From the IMG/VR virus record IMGVR_UViG_3300027963_000011, positions 1 to 37,007 of that record: a stretch of DNA of 37,007 nt. One strand, written 5' to 3'. The notes beneath the pieces are model-generated. The model made no database searches. It worked only from the letters and a program-made list of their open reading frames with translations, and was not told the DNA's origin. This DNA comes from a virus. Within the stretch, counting starts at the first letter, position 1. Each line of letters begins with the position of its first letter. Both the position numbers and the translations under genes were made by a program. Below are positions 7,311-14,772 of this stretch, one piece after another.

Positions 7311-8432
7311 TTATTGAAGTTTAGAAAGGGCGGCAGTTAACTGCTTCCCGATTTGTAACACCGCTGGCCTCGGATCAGATTCCGGTGCCAACGTACTGCC
7401 CGACGAAATCGATACAACTAACTCCGACGGCAATTCTTTGCCCAATTTCTTGAGCATTTTTTCCATCTGTGCGGGCGACTTTAAATTTAAATCATACGCA
7501 TGGTCAATGCCATTAACATCGATCCACGCATCAACTTCAGCTTCGTTCGCCCACTGGCGTGTACCGCGCTTAGCAACCAACTTAAAACCTGGCACGGGTT
7601 GACCATTCTCCAACATTTCAAACGCCAATGCACGTAAATTTTTGATGTAGTCTTCTAACATGTCTGCTTGTTCAAGCTGCGTCTTAATTAATTCAACTGG
7701 CAAATTAGCTAATGTTGTTTTCAATGCACGATCGGCTGCACCTGTCATCTGTGGGCAGATCGGCTTAGCAGTACACCAGCGGCAATGCTCACCTGTTTGC
7801 ATTGGTGGATCGGGGTAGTCCGACAGACGTACAGCGTAAAGCAGCTCCTGCTCAAACTCAGCAATACGTTTAGGTGTAGTCACCCAACGGCGTATCTGTG
7901 GTGGCTGCACGATGATGCACTCAATCTCATCCACGCCATCAAATATCCACTTAGCTGCTTCGGTACGCATAGCAGCAGCAGCGTAGAACATCAGTTGCGG
8001 ATTCTCTACGGCGTCAACCATCACCCCGTCGCCAAATTTCCAGTCGATAACGAATGCACGGTTATCACGGCGGCCAAGCAGATCAGTGCTACCGAAAACA
8101 CCAGGAAGAAAGTCACCAAAACCAACGCGAGTCTCCACCATGTATTCCATTTGTTTATCTGGATCAATCTCATCGAGTGCTTGTAAAGCGGGAATAATCT
8201 TCTCATCAATCAACTCCTGCGTAAGTGTCTGGTCTTTGTACGTAGCGCCCAAGCACTGCTCTGGCTTCTTATCAAACTCCAGTAGCTCGGCGATGACGTT
8301 GTGCAGGAGCGTGCCGCGCGCTGCATGTTCGGACTCAGCCTGTGGTGGCATGCGCTGCACTAGCTTGACAGACGCGGGACAGTTGATGACGCGCTTAGCG
8401 GTTGACCCGCCGACAACATTAGAGTGATTCAT
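7311..8432 (-). CDS. DUF2800 PD-(D/E)XK nuclease with Fe-S cysteines (Cas4/RecB-like)
   Basis: This 373-residue nuclease of the RecB/Cas4-like group has H44 in RGTLLH, D117 in GSTDLLG, VIDWKFG (D130, K132) and the following NPQLMFY (Q146), which together form the PD-(D/E)XK core. One early Cys (C18) and three later ones (C217, C220, C226 in GEHCRWCTAKPIC) have the spacing of a 4Fe-4S cluster as in Cas4 and AddB. It probably trims or processes DNA ends during replication and recombination. The residues after 230 are less conserved. The start has a very strong GGAGGGG and overlaps the stop of the 54-residue gene (TAATG), so the two are coupled. Confidence 0.9.
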   Translation of the reverse strand: MNHSNVVGGSTAKRVINCPASVKLVQRMPPQAESEHAARGTLLHNVIAELLEFDKKPEQCLGATYKDQTLTQELIDEKIIPALQALDEIDPDKQMEYMVETRVGFGDFLPGVFGSTDLLGRRDNRAFVIDWKFGDGVMVDAVENPQLMFYAAAAMRTEAAKWIFDGVDEIECIIVQPPQIRRWVTTPKRIAEFEQELLYAVRLSDYPDPPMQTGEHCRWCTAKPICPQMTGAADRALKTTLANLPVELIKTQLEQADMLEDYIKNLRALAFEMLENGQPVPGFKLVAKRGTRQWANEAEVDAWIDVNGIDHAYDLNLKSPAQMEKMLKKLGKELPSELVVSISSGSTLAPESDPRPAVLQIGKQLTAALSKLQ

Positions 8433-8596
8433 TATTCACCCCTCCATGAACTGTCTAAACGCTGGCGTAAAAGACCAATGACAGGCATAGCTATATCTTC
8501 ATATACTTCGGGGTCAGTTTTTACAATTACTTCTATTAAATCTAACGCGGCTTGTAACGCGTTTCCGTCTGCGTCAAAAATATCTTCAACATTCAT
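8432..8596 (-). CDS. Small helical protein, first gene of leftward replication operon
   Basis: This 54-residue protein begins MNVEDIFDADGNALQAAL and ends LDSSWRGE. It is acidic and predicted helical, with no recognised domain. Support: an AAAGGAAAG ribosome site just before the ATG, a TAATG overlap with the nuclease start, and a position directly behind a good promoter. Its abundance in the first position suggests an early role, but no function can be assigned. Confidence 0.8.
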   Translation of the reverse strand: MNVEDIFDADGNALQAALDLIEVIVKTDPEVYEDIAMPVIGLLRQRLDSSWRGE

Positions 8597-8630
8597 TTTT
8601 ACTTTCCTTTACTGTAGTGAGTGAAGCCAC

Positions 8631-8658
8631 AGAATACCACAATAAAAGCTCTTGTCAA
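8631..8658 (-). promoter_or_regulatory. Leftward replication-operon promoter
   Basis: On the minus strand there is a perfect TTGACA (8658-8653), a 16-bp spacer and TATTCT (8636-8631). Predicted start is near 8624, giving a ~28-base leader with AAAGGAAAG before the ATG at 8596. Its -35 occupies the same bases as the -35 of the rightward promoter, so polymerase probably cannot hold both at once. Confidence 0.75.
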
Positions 8659-8680
8659 ACAATTTTTAGTGGTTTATATT
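8652..8680 (+). promoter_or_regulatory. Rightward replication-operon promoter, leaderless start
   Basis: TTGTCA (8652-8657), a 17-bp spacer and TATATT (8675-8680) each match sigma70 consensus at five of six bases. The -10 is followed by six bases (TCGGAC) and then the ATG of the VRR-NUC gene at 8687, so the normal +1 would be the A of the start codon. There is no usable Shine-Dalgarno. The message is therefore predicted to be leaderless. Confidence 0.75.
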
Positions 8681-8686
8681 TCGGAC

Positions 8687-8998
8687 ATGCTAGAAAAAGA
8701 AATCGAAAGTTATTTTGTTTGGACTGTCGAGCATGCGGGCGGCAAAACGTATAAGTTTAAGTCTCCCACACAACGCGGGGTTAGTGATCGCTTAGCCTGT
8801 ATGCCAGACGGGTCAACGTGGTTTGTAGAATTGAAAGCCCCAAAAGGTAAGCTGTCACCGCTACAAGTGATCTTTCGAGATACGGTGTTGGACTTGCATC
8901 AGAAGTATGCGTTATTAAATTCAAAGGAAAAGATCGATGAGTGGATTCGATACAGAAGAAATTATTCGCATGGCGCAGGAAGCGGGCTGGGGGTTTAA
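8687..8998 (+). CDS. VRR-NUC domain nuclease
   Basis: This 103-residue, single-domain VRR-NUC protein (PD-(D/E)XK superfamily) has RGVSDR (30-35, with D34), FVELKAPKGKLSPLQ (46-60, with E48 and K50) and a final Q60. Stand-alone phage VRR-NUC proteins act on branched DNA, as Holliday-junction-type or flap nucleases. The ATG at 8687 was chosen because family members begin a few residues before the first helix; the frame continues upstream to a GTG at 8621, but that would put the promoter inside the gene. It overlaps the next gene by 62 bases. Confidence 0.9.
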   Translation: MLEKEIESYFVWTVEHAGGKTYKFKSPTQRGVSDRLACMPDGSTWFVELKAPKGKLSPLQVIFRDTVLDLHQKYALLNSKEKIDEWIRYRRNYSHGAGSGLGV

Positions 8999-9176
8999 CA
9001 ATTCGCGCAGTTCAGAATTTGTAAAAGCCCAGCTAAAGTTTGCAGAGTTAGTCGCAGCAGCAGAACGCGAAGCGTGCGCAAAGTTGTGTGACCGTGGCGA
9101 CCCAAGGGTTAAAGCAGCGATGACTCAATTTGAATGCGCTCAAGCTATCCGCAAAAGAGGCACCGATGCAGCTTAG
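8937..9176 (+). CDS. Conserved small phage protein (EREACAKLCD type)
   Basis: The protein has 79 residues. The stretch EFVKAQLKFAELVAAAEREA followed by CAKLCD, ending in QAIRKRG, is a pattern repeated in many phage small proteins of unknown function. It is mostly helical with two cysteines in CAKLC. The start is supported by AAAGGAAAAG before the ATG. Its 5' part overlaps the VRR-NUC gene and its last codons overlap the helicase start, so the three are tightly packed and translated together. Confidence 0.8.
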   Translation: MSGFDTEEIIRMAQEAGWGFNNSRSSEFVKAQLKFAELVAAAEREACAKLCDRGDPRVKAAMTQFECAQAIRKRGTDAA

Positions 9177-10503
9177 GCCATACCAAGACGAAGCTGCTGA
9201 CTTTTTGTACGAGCGGGATCGGGCGATGATTTTGGCGCCTGTGGGCGCAGGCAAGACGGCCATTACGTTGACCGCTATGCAAGCAATGATTAAGCACGGT
9301 TACGTTAAGCGGTTTCTTGTGTTGGCGCCTAAACGCGTGTGTACGGACGTGTGGCCAAACGAAGCCCTTATATGGGCGGATGATATATATGTCCAATCCG
9401 CTGTCGGTACGCCAGAGCACCGCGCCAAAACGTTTGAATCATGGGCAGATGTCGTGGTGCTTAACTACGACAACATCCAATGGTTAGCAGAGCAAGACTT
9501 GTCGTCGTTTGATGGCATCGTGTTTGACGAGTTGACCAAACTAAAGAACCCATCCGGCACGCGGTTTAAAGCACTGCACAAGATCATTGACCAGTTCAAG
9601 ATACGTTGGGGTTTGACCGGATCGTTTACTAGTAACGGGCTTGAAGACGTGTTTGGCCAGTGCAAGATCGTCGACGAGTCGTTGCTAGGCCGAGCCAAGG
9701 GTGCGTTCTTGCAGCAATACTTTGTATGTATGAACCGCGACTTTGGCGAATGGACGCCACGCCCAGGCGCGTTGCCGTTGGTCATGGAACGTATCAAGCC
9801 TGCGACGTTTGTGCTAGATGCTGGCGAATACAAAGACAAATTGCCGCCGTGCCATGTGGTTGAGATGCGGTGTCAGATATACGACCGCAAGCCGTATGAA
9901 AAGATGAAGAAAGACTTTGTCGTACAGTTTCCGGCAACAGAAATATTAGCCGCTAATGCAGCAGCAGTAACGTCGAAGTTGCAGCAGATGGCCTCTGGCT
10001 TTGTGTACGACAGCGAACGTGTGGCCAGTGATACGCCAGGCGTGTTTACATCAACCAAAGAAGCGATATGGTTTGGGTACCATAAATTTGAACTTTTGGA
10101 GGATTTACTCAATGAAAATCAGCGCGCCAATACGATACTGGTGTATCAATTTCAAGAGGAACTTGCGGAATTGCAACGCCGCTATTTGTCGCTTGTTACG
10201 TTGGACGATGATAAAGCGATTGAGCGATGGAATAAAGGTGAGGTTGAACTGTTGGCCGTTCATCCGAAGAGCGCGGGGCACGGCCTCAATTTACAGTTCG
10301 GAGGGCGGCATATGGTATTTCTGTCAGTGCCGTGGTCATTGGAACTGTACGAACAGACGGTTGGGCGATTGCACCGTTCCGGACAAACGCAGGACGTCTG
10401 GGTCTACATCCTTATGGCGGAAAAGACAATCGATGAAAAAATCTGGGCGGCATTACACGACAAACGAGCAATATCTGAAATAGCAATGGAGGCATTGAAA
10501 TGA
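9166..10503 (+). CDS. SNF2-type superfamily 2 helicase/ATPase
   Basis: This 445-residue protein has the complete SF2/SNF2 motif series: Q-motif-like LRPYQ (3-7), Walker A APVGAGKT (24-31), DELT in place of DExH (121-124), TGSFTSN (151-157), motif V SAGHGLNLQ (369-377) and motif VI QTVGRLHRSGQ (397-407). It should translocate on double-stranded DNA; phage members are thought to remodel forks or recombination intermediates. The ATG at 9166 has GAGG six bases upstream and gives the usual family start (MQLRPYQDEA); an upstream TTG was discarded. It works alongside the VRR-NUC, DUF2800 nuclease and polymerase, which often co-occur with it. Confidence 0.93.
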   Translation: MQLRPYQDEAADFLYERDRAMILAPVGAGKTAITLTAMQAMIKHGYVKRFLVLAPKRVCTDVWPNEALIWADDIYVQSAVGTPEHRAKTFESWADVVVLNYDNIQWLAEQDLSSFDGIVFDELTKLKNPSGTRFKALHKIIDQFKIRWGLTGSFTSNGLEDVFGQCKIVDESLLGRAKGAFLQQYFVCMNRDFGEWTPRPGALPLVMERIKPATFVLDAGEYKDKLPPCHVVEMRCQIYDRKPYEKMKKDFVVQFPATEILAANAAAVTSKLQQMASGFVYDSERVASDTPGVFTSTKEAIWFGYHKFELLEDLLNENQRANTILVYQFQEELAELQRRYLSLVTLDDDKAIERWNKGEVELLAVHPKSAGHGLNLQFGGRHMVFLSVPWSLELYEQTVGRLHRSGQTQDVWVYILMAEKTIDEKIWAALHDKRAISEIAMEALK

Positions 10504-10649
10504 CTGACTTTACTAAGTATGAAACACAACACGAAGTATTGATTGACTATATGCACGTTATGATTGCCCGCCGTGATTGGCATGGTGTGTCAGACGTTGC
10601 GAATGATTTACGCGAATTAGAAGCAGAACATAAAAAGGTTGAAGAATGA
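10500..10649 (+). CDS. Small protein, 49 residues
   Basis: MTDFTKYETQHEVLIDYMHV begins a helical protein ending ELEAEHKKVEE. No known family. It overlaps the helicase stop (ATGA) and the next gene's start (ATGA), and has a strong GGAGG eight bases before its ATG. It is almost certainly translated as part of the rightward operon. Confidence 0.8.
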   Translation: MTDFTKYETQHEVLIDYMHVMIARRDWHGVSDVANDLRELEAEHKKVEE

Positions 10650-10834
10650 AACATTTAAATTGGACAGAACTAAACGAGCAAATCTCAAGCATGACTGAGA
10701 AGCAAGTTTGGAAATTGATTGAGACCGAACTGACGTCGTATTGTCGCGCTAGTCATTTGACTCGCTTGCATCAGCGTTATTGCAAGCTGCGCGATGCGCG
10801 TGAACGCGGTGAGATTTTATCGGGGGCTAAATGA
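10646..10834 (+). CDS. Small protein, 62 residues
   Basis: A charged helical protein (MKHLNWTELNEQISSMTEKQ at the N-terminus; basic RLHQRYCKLRDARERGEI near the end). Its pattern, where a helix with 'MTEKQVWKLIE' precedes a basic helix, resembles small phage proteins that recur beside helicase genes; function unknown. It is coupled on both sides by four-base ATGA overlaps. Confidence 0.8.
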   Translation: MKHLNWTELNEQISSMTEKQVWKLIETELTSYCRASHLTRLHQRYCKLRDARERGEILSGAK

Positions 10835-11052
10835 AAAGGTATAACGACATGACACTTAACGACCATTACATCTACACACCGTCAACCACAGATGTCACGA
10901 TTCGCTGGCGCGCAAAGTACGATTGGGTACCGCCGTCAGAAGACCCCGTGTATCAAAACAAATGGGCGGACTTTCGTATTCGTTGCGCGCAGGGGATAGA
11001 GACCATCGTCAAACAGAAAACCGAACAAGCGCACGATTACGCTAGGATGTAA
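10831..11052 (+). CDS. Small protein, 73 residues, end of rightward operon
   Basis: The protein is rich in Tyr, Trp and charged residues (IRWRAKYDWVPPSEDP in the middle) and has a helical C-terminus. No known family. The ATG at 10831 overlaps the previous stop; a second Met (M7) is possible. Its last 16 bases overlap the end of the endolysin gene on the other strand, and no terminator is visible between them. Confidence 0.75.
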   Translation: MKRYNDMTLNDHYIYTPSTTDVTIRWRAKYDWVPPSEDPVYQNKWADFRIRCAQGIETIVKQKTEQAHDYARM

Positions 11053-11516
11053 ATAGCGCGCTCATCTTTGCGGCGGTTCTCAAGTCCTTTTAAGACTTTA
11101 CCGCCCGCTTTACAATACTTTAGGAACTCATCCGCTGCGCCAGCATAGTCACCACGATTGTGTTTCTGGCGCAGGGTTGAACGTTGTAATGTACCCAAGC
11201 CCACGTTAAAACTAAAGCTCACAAGAGCGTCAAGCCAGCCTTGACTATTAGCAGCGCTAGGGCAATAGCGCAGAACTCCCGCAACAAACCGATCAAGGTC
11301 TTTTTGAAGAATGGCATCGACTTCCTCCATTGTAAATGTGCGGTTGTCTTCCGGTCTAATCGGGTACTTAATCCGGTCTTCCATAGACAGCTTGGCTTGT
11401 TCTGGATAAAGCACATGCCCAACTCCGATTGTATGCAGGGCAGCAGGGCATCGGTATGGTTTAAGTTTTACGCCTTCGTGGTGCTTAATTAGCGTAAGTG
11501 CTTTGGCGCTAATCAT
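11037..11516 (-). CDS. Endolysin, GH24 lysozyme
   Basis: This 159-residue muramidase cleaves the N-acetylmuramate to N-acetylglucosamine bond of peptidoglycan. The catalytic Glu is E14 (HHEGVKLKPY) and TIGVGHV (29-35) carries the Thr. The position of T4 D20 is a Cys (C23 in YRCPAAL), a variation common in phage GH24 enzymes. The C-terminal GLENRRKDERAIY is the family end motif. There is no signal peptide or signal-anchor helix, so it needs the holin to reach the wall. It is the last gene of the late block and overlaps the holin stop. Confidence 0.93.
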   Translation of the reverse strand: MISAKALTLIKHHEGVKLKPYRCPAALHTIGVGHVLYPEQAKLSMEDRIKYPIRPEDNRTFTMEEVDAILQKDLDRFVAGVLRYCPSAANSQGWLDALVSFSFNVGLGTLQRSTLRQKHNRGDYAGAADEFLKYCKAGGKVLKGLENRRKDERAIYILA

Positions 11517-12028
11517 TTGCCGAATGCGCGTCCACCGAAGTGAAACGCAATAATCGAAGCGAATAAAGCCTGAGTCTCGTCATCCCACAACTGATTAGCC
11601 AGTTCTTTAAAGTCTACGCCGCTTGTCAGTCCTTTGTACGCCAGTACGCTATCGATGCCTACTAACAGAAAAAAGAATCCGTAAGTAATGACAGGGCGCA
11701 CCGAAGCGCGTAGGTCTTTCATCCAGGTAGATGTACCTTCAGATAACGCCGTATCATGGGCGTATATAGCATTCATCTCCGCTTTTTGTGCGTCGATTAG
11801 CGAGACTTTCTCCGCAGATTGTGTCTGCGTTTTAATCTCGTCTAGTTTAATTTCTTCGATATGCTGTTGCGCTACAAATCCCGCAGCAGCTAATTGCAAC
11901 TCACGATCAGTTTGCATTTGCGCCAGTTTTAACTCATGCGACTTATCTGACTTGTCTTGAAAGAAATCTAAAATCTTAGGCAAGCCGCCCATTAAAAACG
12001 ATACAAGCGTTGAAAAGATTGTCAGCAT
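11513..12028 (-). CDS. 3-TM holin-like protein
   Basis: A 171-residue membrane protein of the GTA/3TM holin type. There is a short hydrophobic N-terminus (residues ~3-21), a long charged helix (about 25-100) and two C-terminal hydrophobic stretches (TYGFFFLLVGIDSVLAY near 115-131, and FASIIAFHFGGRAFGK at the end). The terminal FHFGGRAF resembles the FWFGxR end of this family. It should open the inner membrane to release the endolysin, whose gene overlaps it by four bases. The holin role is inferred from topology and context. Confidence 0.8.
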   Translation of the reverse strand: MLTIFSTLVSFLMGGLPKILDFFQDKSDKSHELKLAQMQTDRELQLAAAGFVAQQHIEEIKLDEIKTQTQSAEKVSLIDAQKAEMNAIYAHDTALSEGTSTWMKDLRASVRPVITYGFFFLLVGIDSVLAYKGLTSGVDFKELANQLWDDETQALFASIIAFHFGGRAFGK

Positions 12029-12318
12029 TATTCCTGCACTCCCATTAAAATTTTAGCGCGTAGTTCACGCATCTTACGTATTTCTTCCATTGCTGCGTTG
12101 GTGGCGTTGTTCATATCCATGTACATGACGCCCATCACTGGCAAGGCAAGCACTAACACAAAACACAGAACGATGACGGCGATGAGTAAAGACCACGGTA
12201 CGTCGCGCTCGTCCTGATTAGAATCATTAGCCATAGGAACCACAATGTTATGAACAGCACCGCGACTATTGACGTCATTTGTTCCGCGATTTTTTTTCTT
12301 AAACTTGCCCGTCGCCAT
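12028..12318 (-). CDS. Single-TM small protein of lysis region
   Basis: This 96-residue protein has a basic, Asn-rich N-terminus, one long hydrophobic helix (about residues 44-66: LLIAVIVLCFVLVLALPVMG) and a short charged helix (EEIRKMRELRAK). The start is uncertain: the ATG at 12318 has a weak AGGCGG upstream, and M29 (12234) is also possible. It overlaps the previous gene by up to 166 bases in another frame. An i-spanin-like role is possible from size and topology, but no lipoprotein partner was found. Confidence 0.65.
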   Translation of the reverse strand: MATGKFKKKNRGTNDVNSRGAVHNIVVPMANDSNQDERDVPWSLLIAVIVLCFVLVLALPVMGVMYMDMNNATNAAMEEIRKMRELRAKILMGVQE

Positions 12319-12764
12319 GCCGCCGCCTGTTGTCTTAATACTTCTTGCCGTTGTGCTTCGGCACGTTCTGCTTTAACCTTATCGCGCATTACTTCAAATT
12401 CTGACCATACAGCGCCCAATTGTGGCGGAGCTTGATATACGAGCATTTCGCGCAGCTCAGTCTCAAGTCGCTGCATTTCTTTCTGTGCTAATACTCGGTT
12501 GAATGCTTCTTGATTTAACGACAGCTCAGGGTCACGCAACTTCTTTGACTTTAACTCTTCCTCATGAACGTGTTTTTCAAGAGCCTCATGCGATTTGAAA
12601 AAACTACCGAGATGCGTACTAAGGTCGGCAACAACATCTTTGGCTTGACCGTAAGCATCCACCAACTCCATGCCTTGTGCTTTATATTGCTGGTATAGCT
12701 CGCAACCTTTGCGGATAGCGGCAGCAGCAGTTTTAGCAGCAGCAAGGATAGTGATTGGATCCAC
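12153..12764 (-). CDS. Membrane-tailed coiled-coil protein
   Basis: A 203-residue protein. The N-terminus (VDPITILAAAKTAAAAIRKG) and the long charged helix between about 60 and 160 are typical of a phage membrane protein of unknown role found in cyanophages and other podoviruses. A hydrophobic helix (IVAVLFITLWFLWLMILI) lies near the C-terminus. The GTG start at 12764 was chosen: it lies one base after the stop of the previous gene and gives the usual DPITI start. An upstream TTG would overlap that gene. The C-terminal 55 codons overlap the next gene in a different frame. A lysis or ejection role is unproven. Confidence 0.7.
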   Translation of the reverse strand: MDPITILAAAKTAAAAIRKGCELYQQYKAQGMELVDAYGQAKDVVADLSTHLGSFFKSHEALEKHVHEEELKSKKLRDPELSLNQEAFNRVLAQKEMQRLETELREMLVYQAPPQLGAVWSEFEVMRDKVKAERAEAQRQEVLRQQAAAWRRASLRKKIAEQMTSIVAVLFITLWFLWLMILIRTSATYRGLYSSPSSFCVLC

Positions 12765-12765
12765 T

Positions 12766-12987
12766 TCACTTGTCGGCCTTGTTATCCAACTTGTCAAATA
12801 TTTGTTTTAACATAGCTTTTACATCATCTATGTCGCGACGGTAATCGTCTTTTTGTACGTACATTACTGGAAGATTAGCCATCTTATCTTCTAACTTATT
12901 TACCGAACGGGTAAGGTTACTTAAAATCCAACCACCAAACGCGCCAGATACACCGATCAGGATATTTATTAGAAGTTGGTTGTCCAT
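12766..12987 (-). CDS. Small N-terminal TM, coiled-coil protein
   Basis: The protein has 73 residues. A hydrophobic helix (LLINILIGVSGAFGGWILSN, about 5-24) is followed by a charged amphipathic helix ending FDKLDNKADK. It matches in design a widely shared phage protein found near holins and tail genes. The N-in topology would put the coil outside the inner membrane. AGGA lies upstream of the ATG. Function unknown; possibly a lysis accessory protein. Confidence 0.75.
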   Translation of the reverse strand: MDNQLLINILIGVSGAFGGWILSNLTRSVNKLEDKMANLPVMYVQKDDYRRDIDDVKAMLKQIFDKLDNKADK

Positions 12988-12990
12988 GAG

Positions 12991-14772
12991 TTAACGTCCT
13001 AAATTGTTTTGAGGGGCGTTCCCTGCTTGAGAAGCCAAAAGAGCATTACGAATTGCTTGGTCGTTTATATTTCGCAGCAATATATTTTGTTCGTATGTAG
13101 GCGCAACTTTTGCCTGCCCTGTTTTAGACAATAAATATTTTCGCATAGCGGTTGAAATAGCTTCCGGTGCTGCTGCTCCTGCCGCTGCGCCTAATGCGCC
13201 GCCAATCCCTCCGCCTGCGCTTAAACCTGCAAGAGCGCCTAATGTACCGCCAAAACTACGACCTAACATAGTGCCAGTGCCAGGCGTGCCTATTTGACTA
13301 GGAGGCACGTTTACTTTAGGAAACACGTTGGCAAATTCGCCTACTGTTTTTAAATCGCCAGATAAATATCTGCCGCTTTGTACTGCTTGCGCGAGTTTTT
13401 TAGCGTCTACAGTACCCGCGCCTTCACGGATAGCGTCTTCAATCGAATGACTAATAGCCATGCGTTTGCGCGATTCACGGAACTGATTAAGTATTTTTTC
13501 TGCTTCGGCGGTATCTGTAGCTGATAACGATCGTTCAATTTGATCTTCTAATGCTTTGGCTACGCCTGATTGGGCTTTAGCTAAATCATTTTCACCTTTG
13601 CGATAGTTAGCTTTAGCTTGTTCACGCAAAGTACGCGACGCGCTAACCGCGTCTTTAGCGTCAAACGAATCGGTCAAATAAGTCTTAATTAACTTATCTA
13701 CGCTTTCAGGCGTTGCGCCAGGAAACGACGCGTTTGCGCCAGTAAACTTAGTTTCAATGTTGGCTAAATCCGCAACGTATTGATCGTCTACGCCAACTTT
13801 ACCAATAGCATTGACAGGTTCGTATCCTTTAGTAAACTCTTCTTTACGAATCTGCTGCATAGCTTCAGACGTTAGTGGAGTATTTTTTTCTAGCCCAACA
13901 GCTTCGCGGGCTAATTTGTCTGTTACGGCTTGATTTTTAACCGACGCCGCTTGTTCTAAACGCGTCTTTCCTGCGATACGTTCAGACATGACGTTTTTGC
14001 CTGTGGGCGTAACGCTACCAGGTGTTACTACATACCCTGCTTCTTGTGCTTTACGTAAAGTTTCATCGCGTACAGCGTTAGCTGTTTGGGCTTCTTGCAA
14101 TGCGTTTTGGTTACGCTTAGCAAATGCGTTAACGGGCGCTACAACCGGCGTTAAAGGGTTTGTTACTTTGGCTGCAGTACCTAATTTAGACGCTGTACTA
14201 ACCATACCGGCTTTACCGGCTAAGCCTGCGCCGCCGGTAAGCAACGTAGATAAATCAGCAGCAACGCTTACTGGATCGTTATACAGCGTGTTTGTTAGCG
14301 CTTCTACGCTTCCATATTTACGTTTGTAATCGCCGCCTACTGCGTTAGCTACATCAACAGCTTGTTTAGCTGCGGCTTTACCTTCAGGCGTATCTAAGTT
14401 ATTTACAAAATCGACTACAGATTTTGGCAATACGTTTTGTACCGCACCAGCGCCAATGTCTAATACGCCTTTAGCAGTGTCAAGTGGATGCGCTATTGCT
14501 TGGCCTATGCCCTCAGCCATTTTTACGTATCCTTCGCCAACATTACCTAAAAACCCTCCGACCGATCTAGGGCCAGGCATCCCTTCGCTTTTTGGTACAG
14601 GCGCCGCGCGAATAGGCGTAGGAGCAGGCGCAGGAGTTAAACCTATTTTTGCGTCAAAATCCGCGCGCGGTATATCAGAATAAAACTTAGCGTGCAAGGC
14701 GCCCGCTAAATCAGCATCCGACATATCCGAATATTGCGGATATTGCGCGCGTATTTCAGCAATGGTTGCCAT
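12991..14772 (-). CDS. DNA ejection/internal virion protein (P22 gp16-like position)
   Basis: The protein has 593 residues and is Ala-rich. The N-terminus (MATIAEIRAQYPQYSDMSDA and following to residue ~45) is a domain shared by many phage internal proteins. Then come a Pro-rich linker (46-70), long helices, and a Gly/Ala-rich hydrophobic region (about 510-555) able to insert into a membrane. Size, order and composition fit a protein that leaves the capsid with the DNA. There is no recognisable lysozyme or protease motif. It is coupled to the previous gene by TAATG. The ejection role is inferred from synteny. Confidence 0.75.
   Translation of the reverse strand: MATIAEIRAQYPQYSDMSDADLAGALHAKFYSDIPRADFDAKIGLTPAPAPTPIRAAPVPKSEGMPGPRSVGGFLGNVGEGYVKMAEGIGQAIAHPLDTAKGVLDIGAGAVQNVLPKSVVDFVNNLDTPEGKAAAKQAVDVANAVGGDYKRKYGSVEALTNTLYNDPVSVAADLSTLLTGGAGLAGKAGMVSTASKLGTAAKVTNPLTPVVAPVNAFAKRNQNALQEAQTANAVRDETLRKAQEAGYVVTPGSVTPTGKNVMSERIAGKTRLEQAASVKNQAVTDKLAREAVGLEKNTPLTSEAMQQIRKEEFTKGYEPVNAIGKVGVDDQYVADLANIETKFTGANASFPGATPESVDKLIKTYLTDSFDAKDAVSASRTLREQAKANYRKGENDLAKAQSGVAKALEDQIERSLSATDTAEAEKILNQFRESRKRMAISHSIEDAIREGAGTVDAKKLAQAVQSGRYLSGDLKTVGEFANVFPKVNVPPSQIGTPGTGTMLGRSFGGTLGALAGLSAGGGIGGALGAAAGAAAPEAISTAMRKYLLSKTGQAKVAPTYEQNILLRNINDQAIRNALLASQAGNAPQNNLGR

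Noticed and set aside
8621-8686. Upstream extension of the VRR-NUC gene from a GTG
   Set aside because: It would contain the promoter, has no ribosome site, and relatives of the domain start at the position of the ATG at 8687.
12765-12797. TTG start giving an 11-residue longer membrane-tailed protein
   Set aside because: It overlaps the preceding gene by 32 bases; the GTG at 12764 directly after that gene's stop gives the family-like DPITI start.
12028-12987. Rz/Rz1-type spanin pair
   Set aside because: Small overlapping membrane genes are present, but no lipobox cysteine could be found, so the spanin label is not supported.
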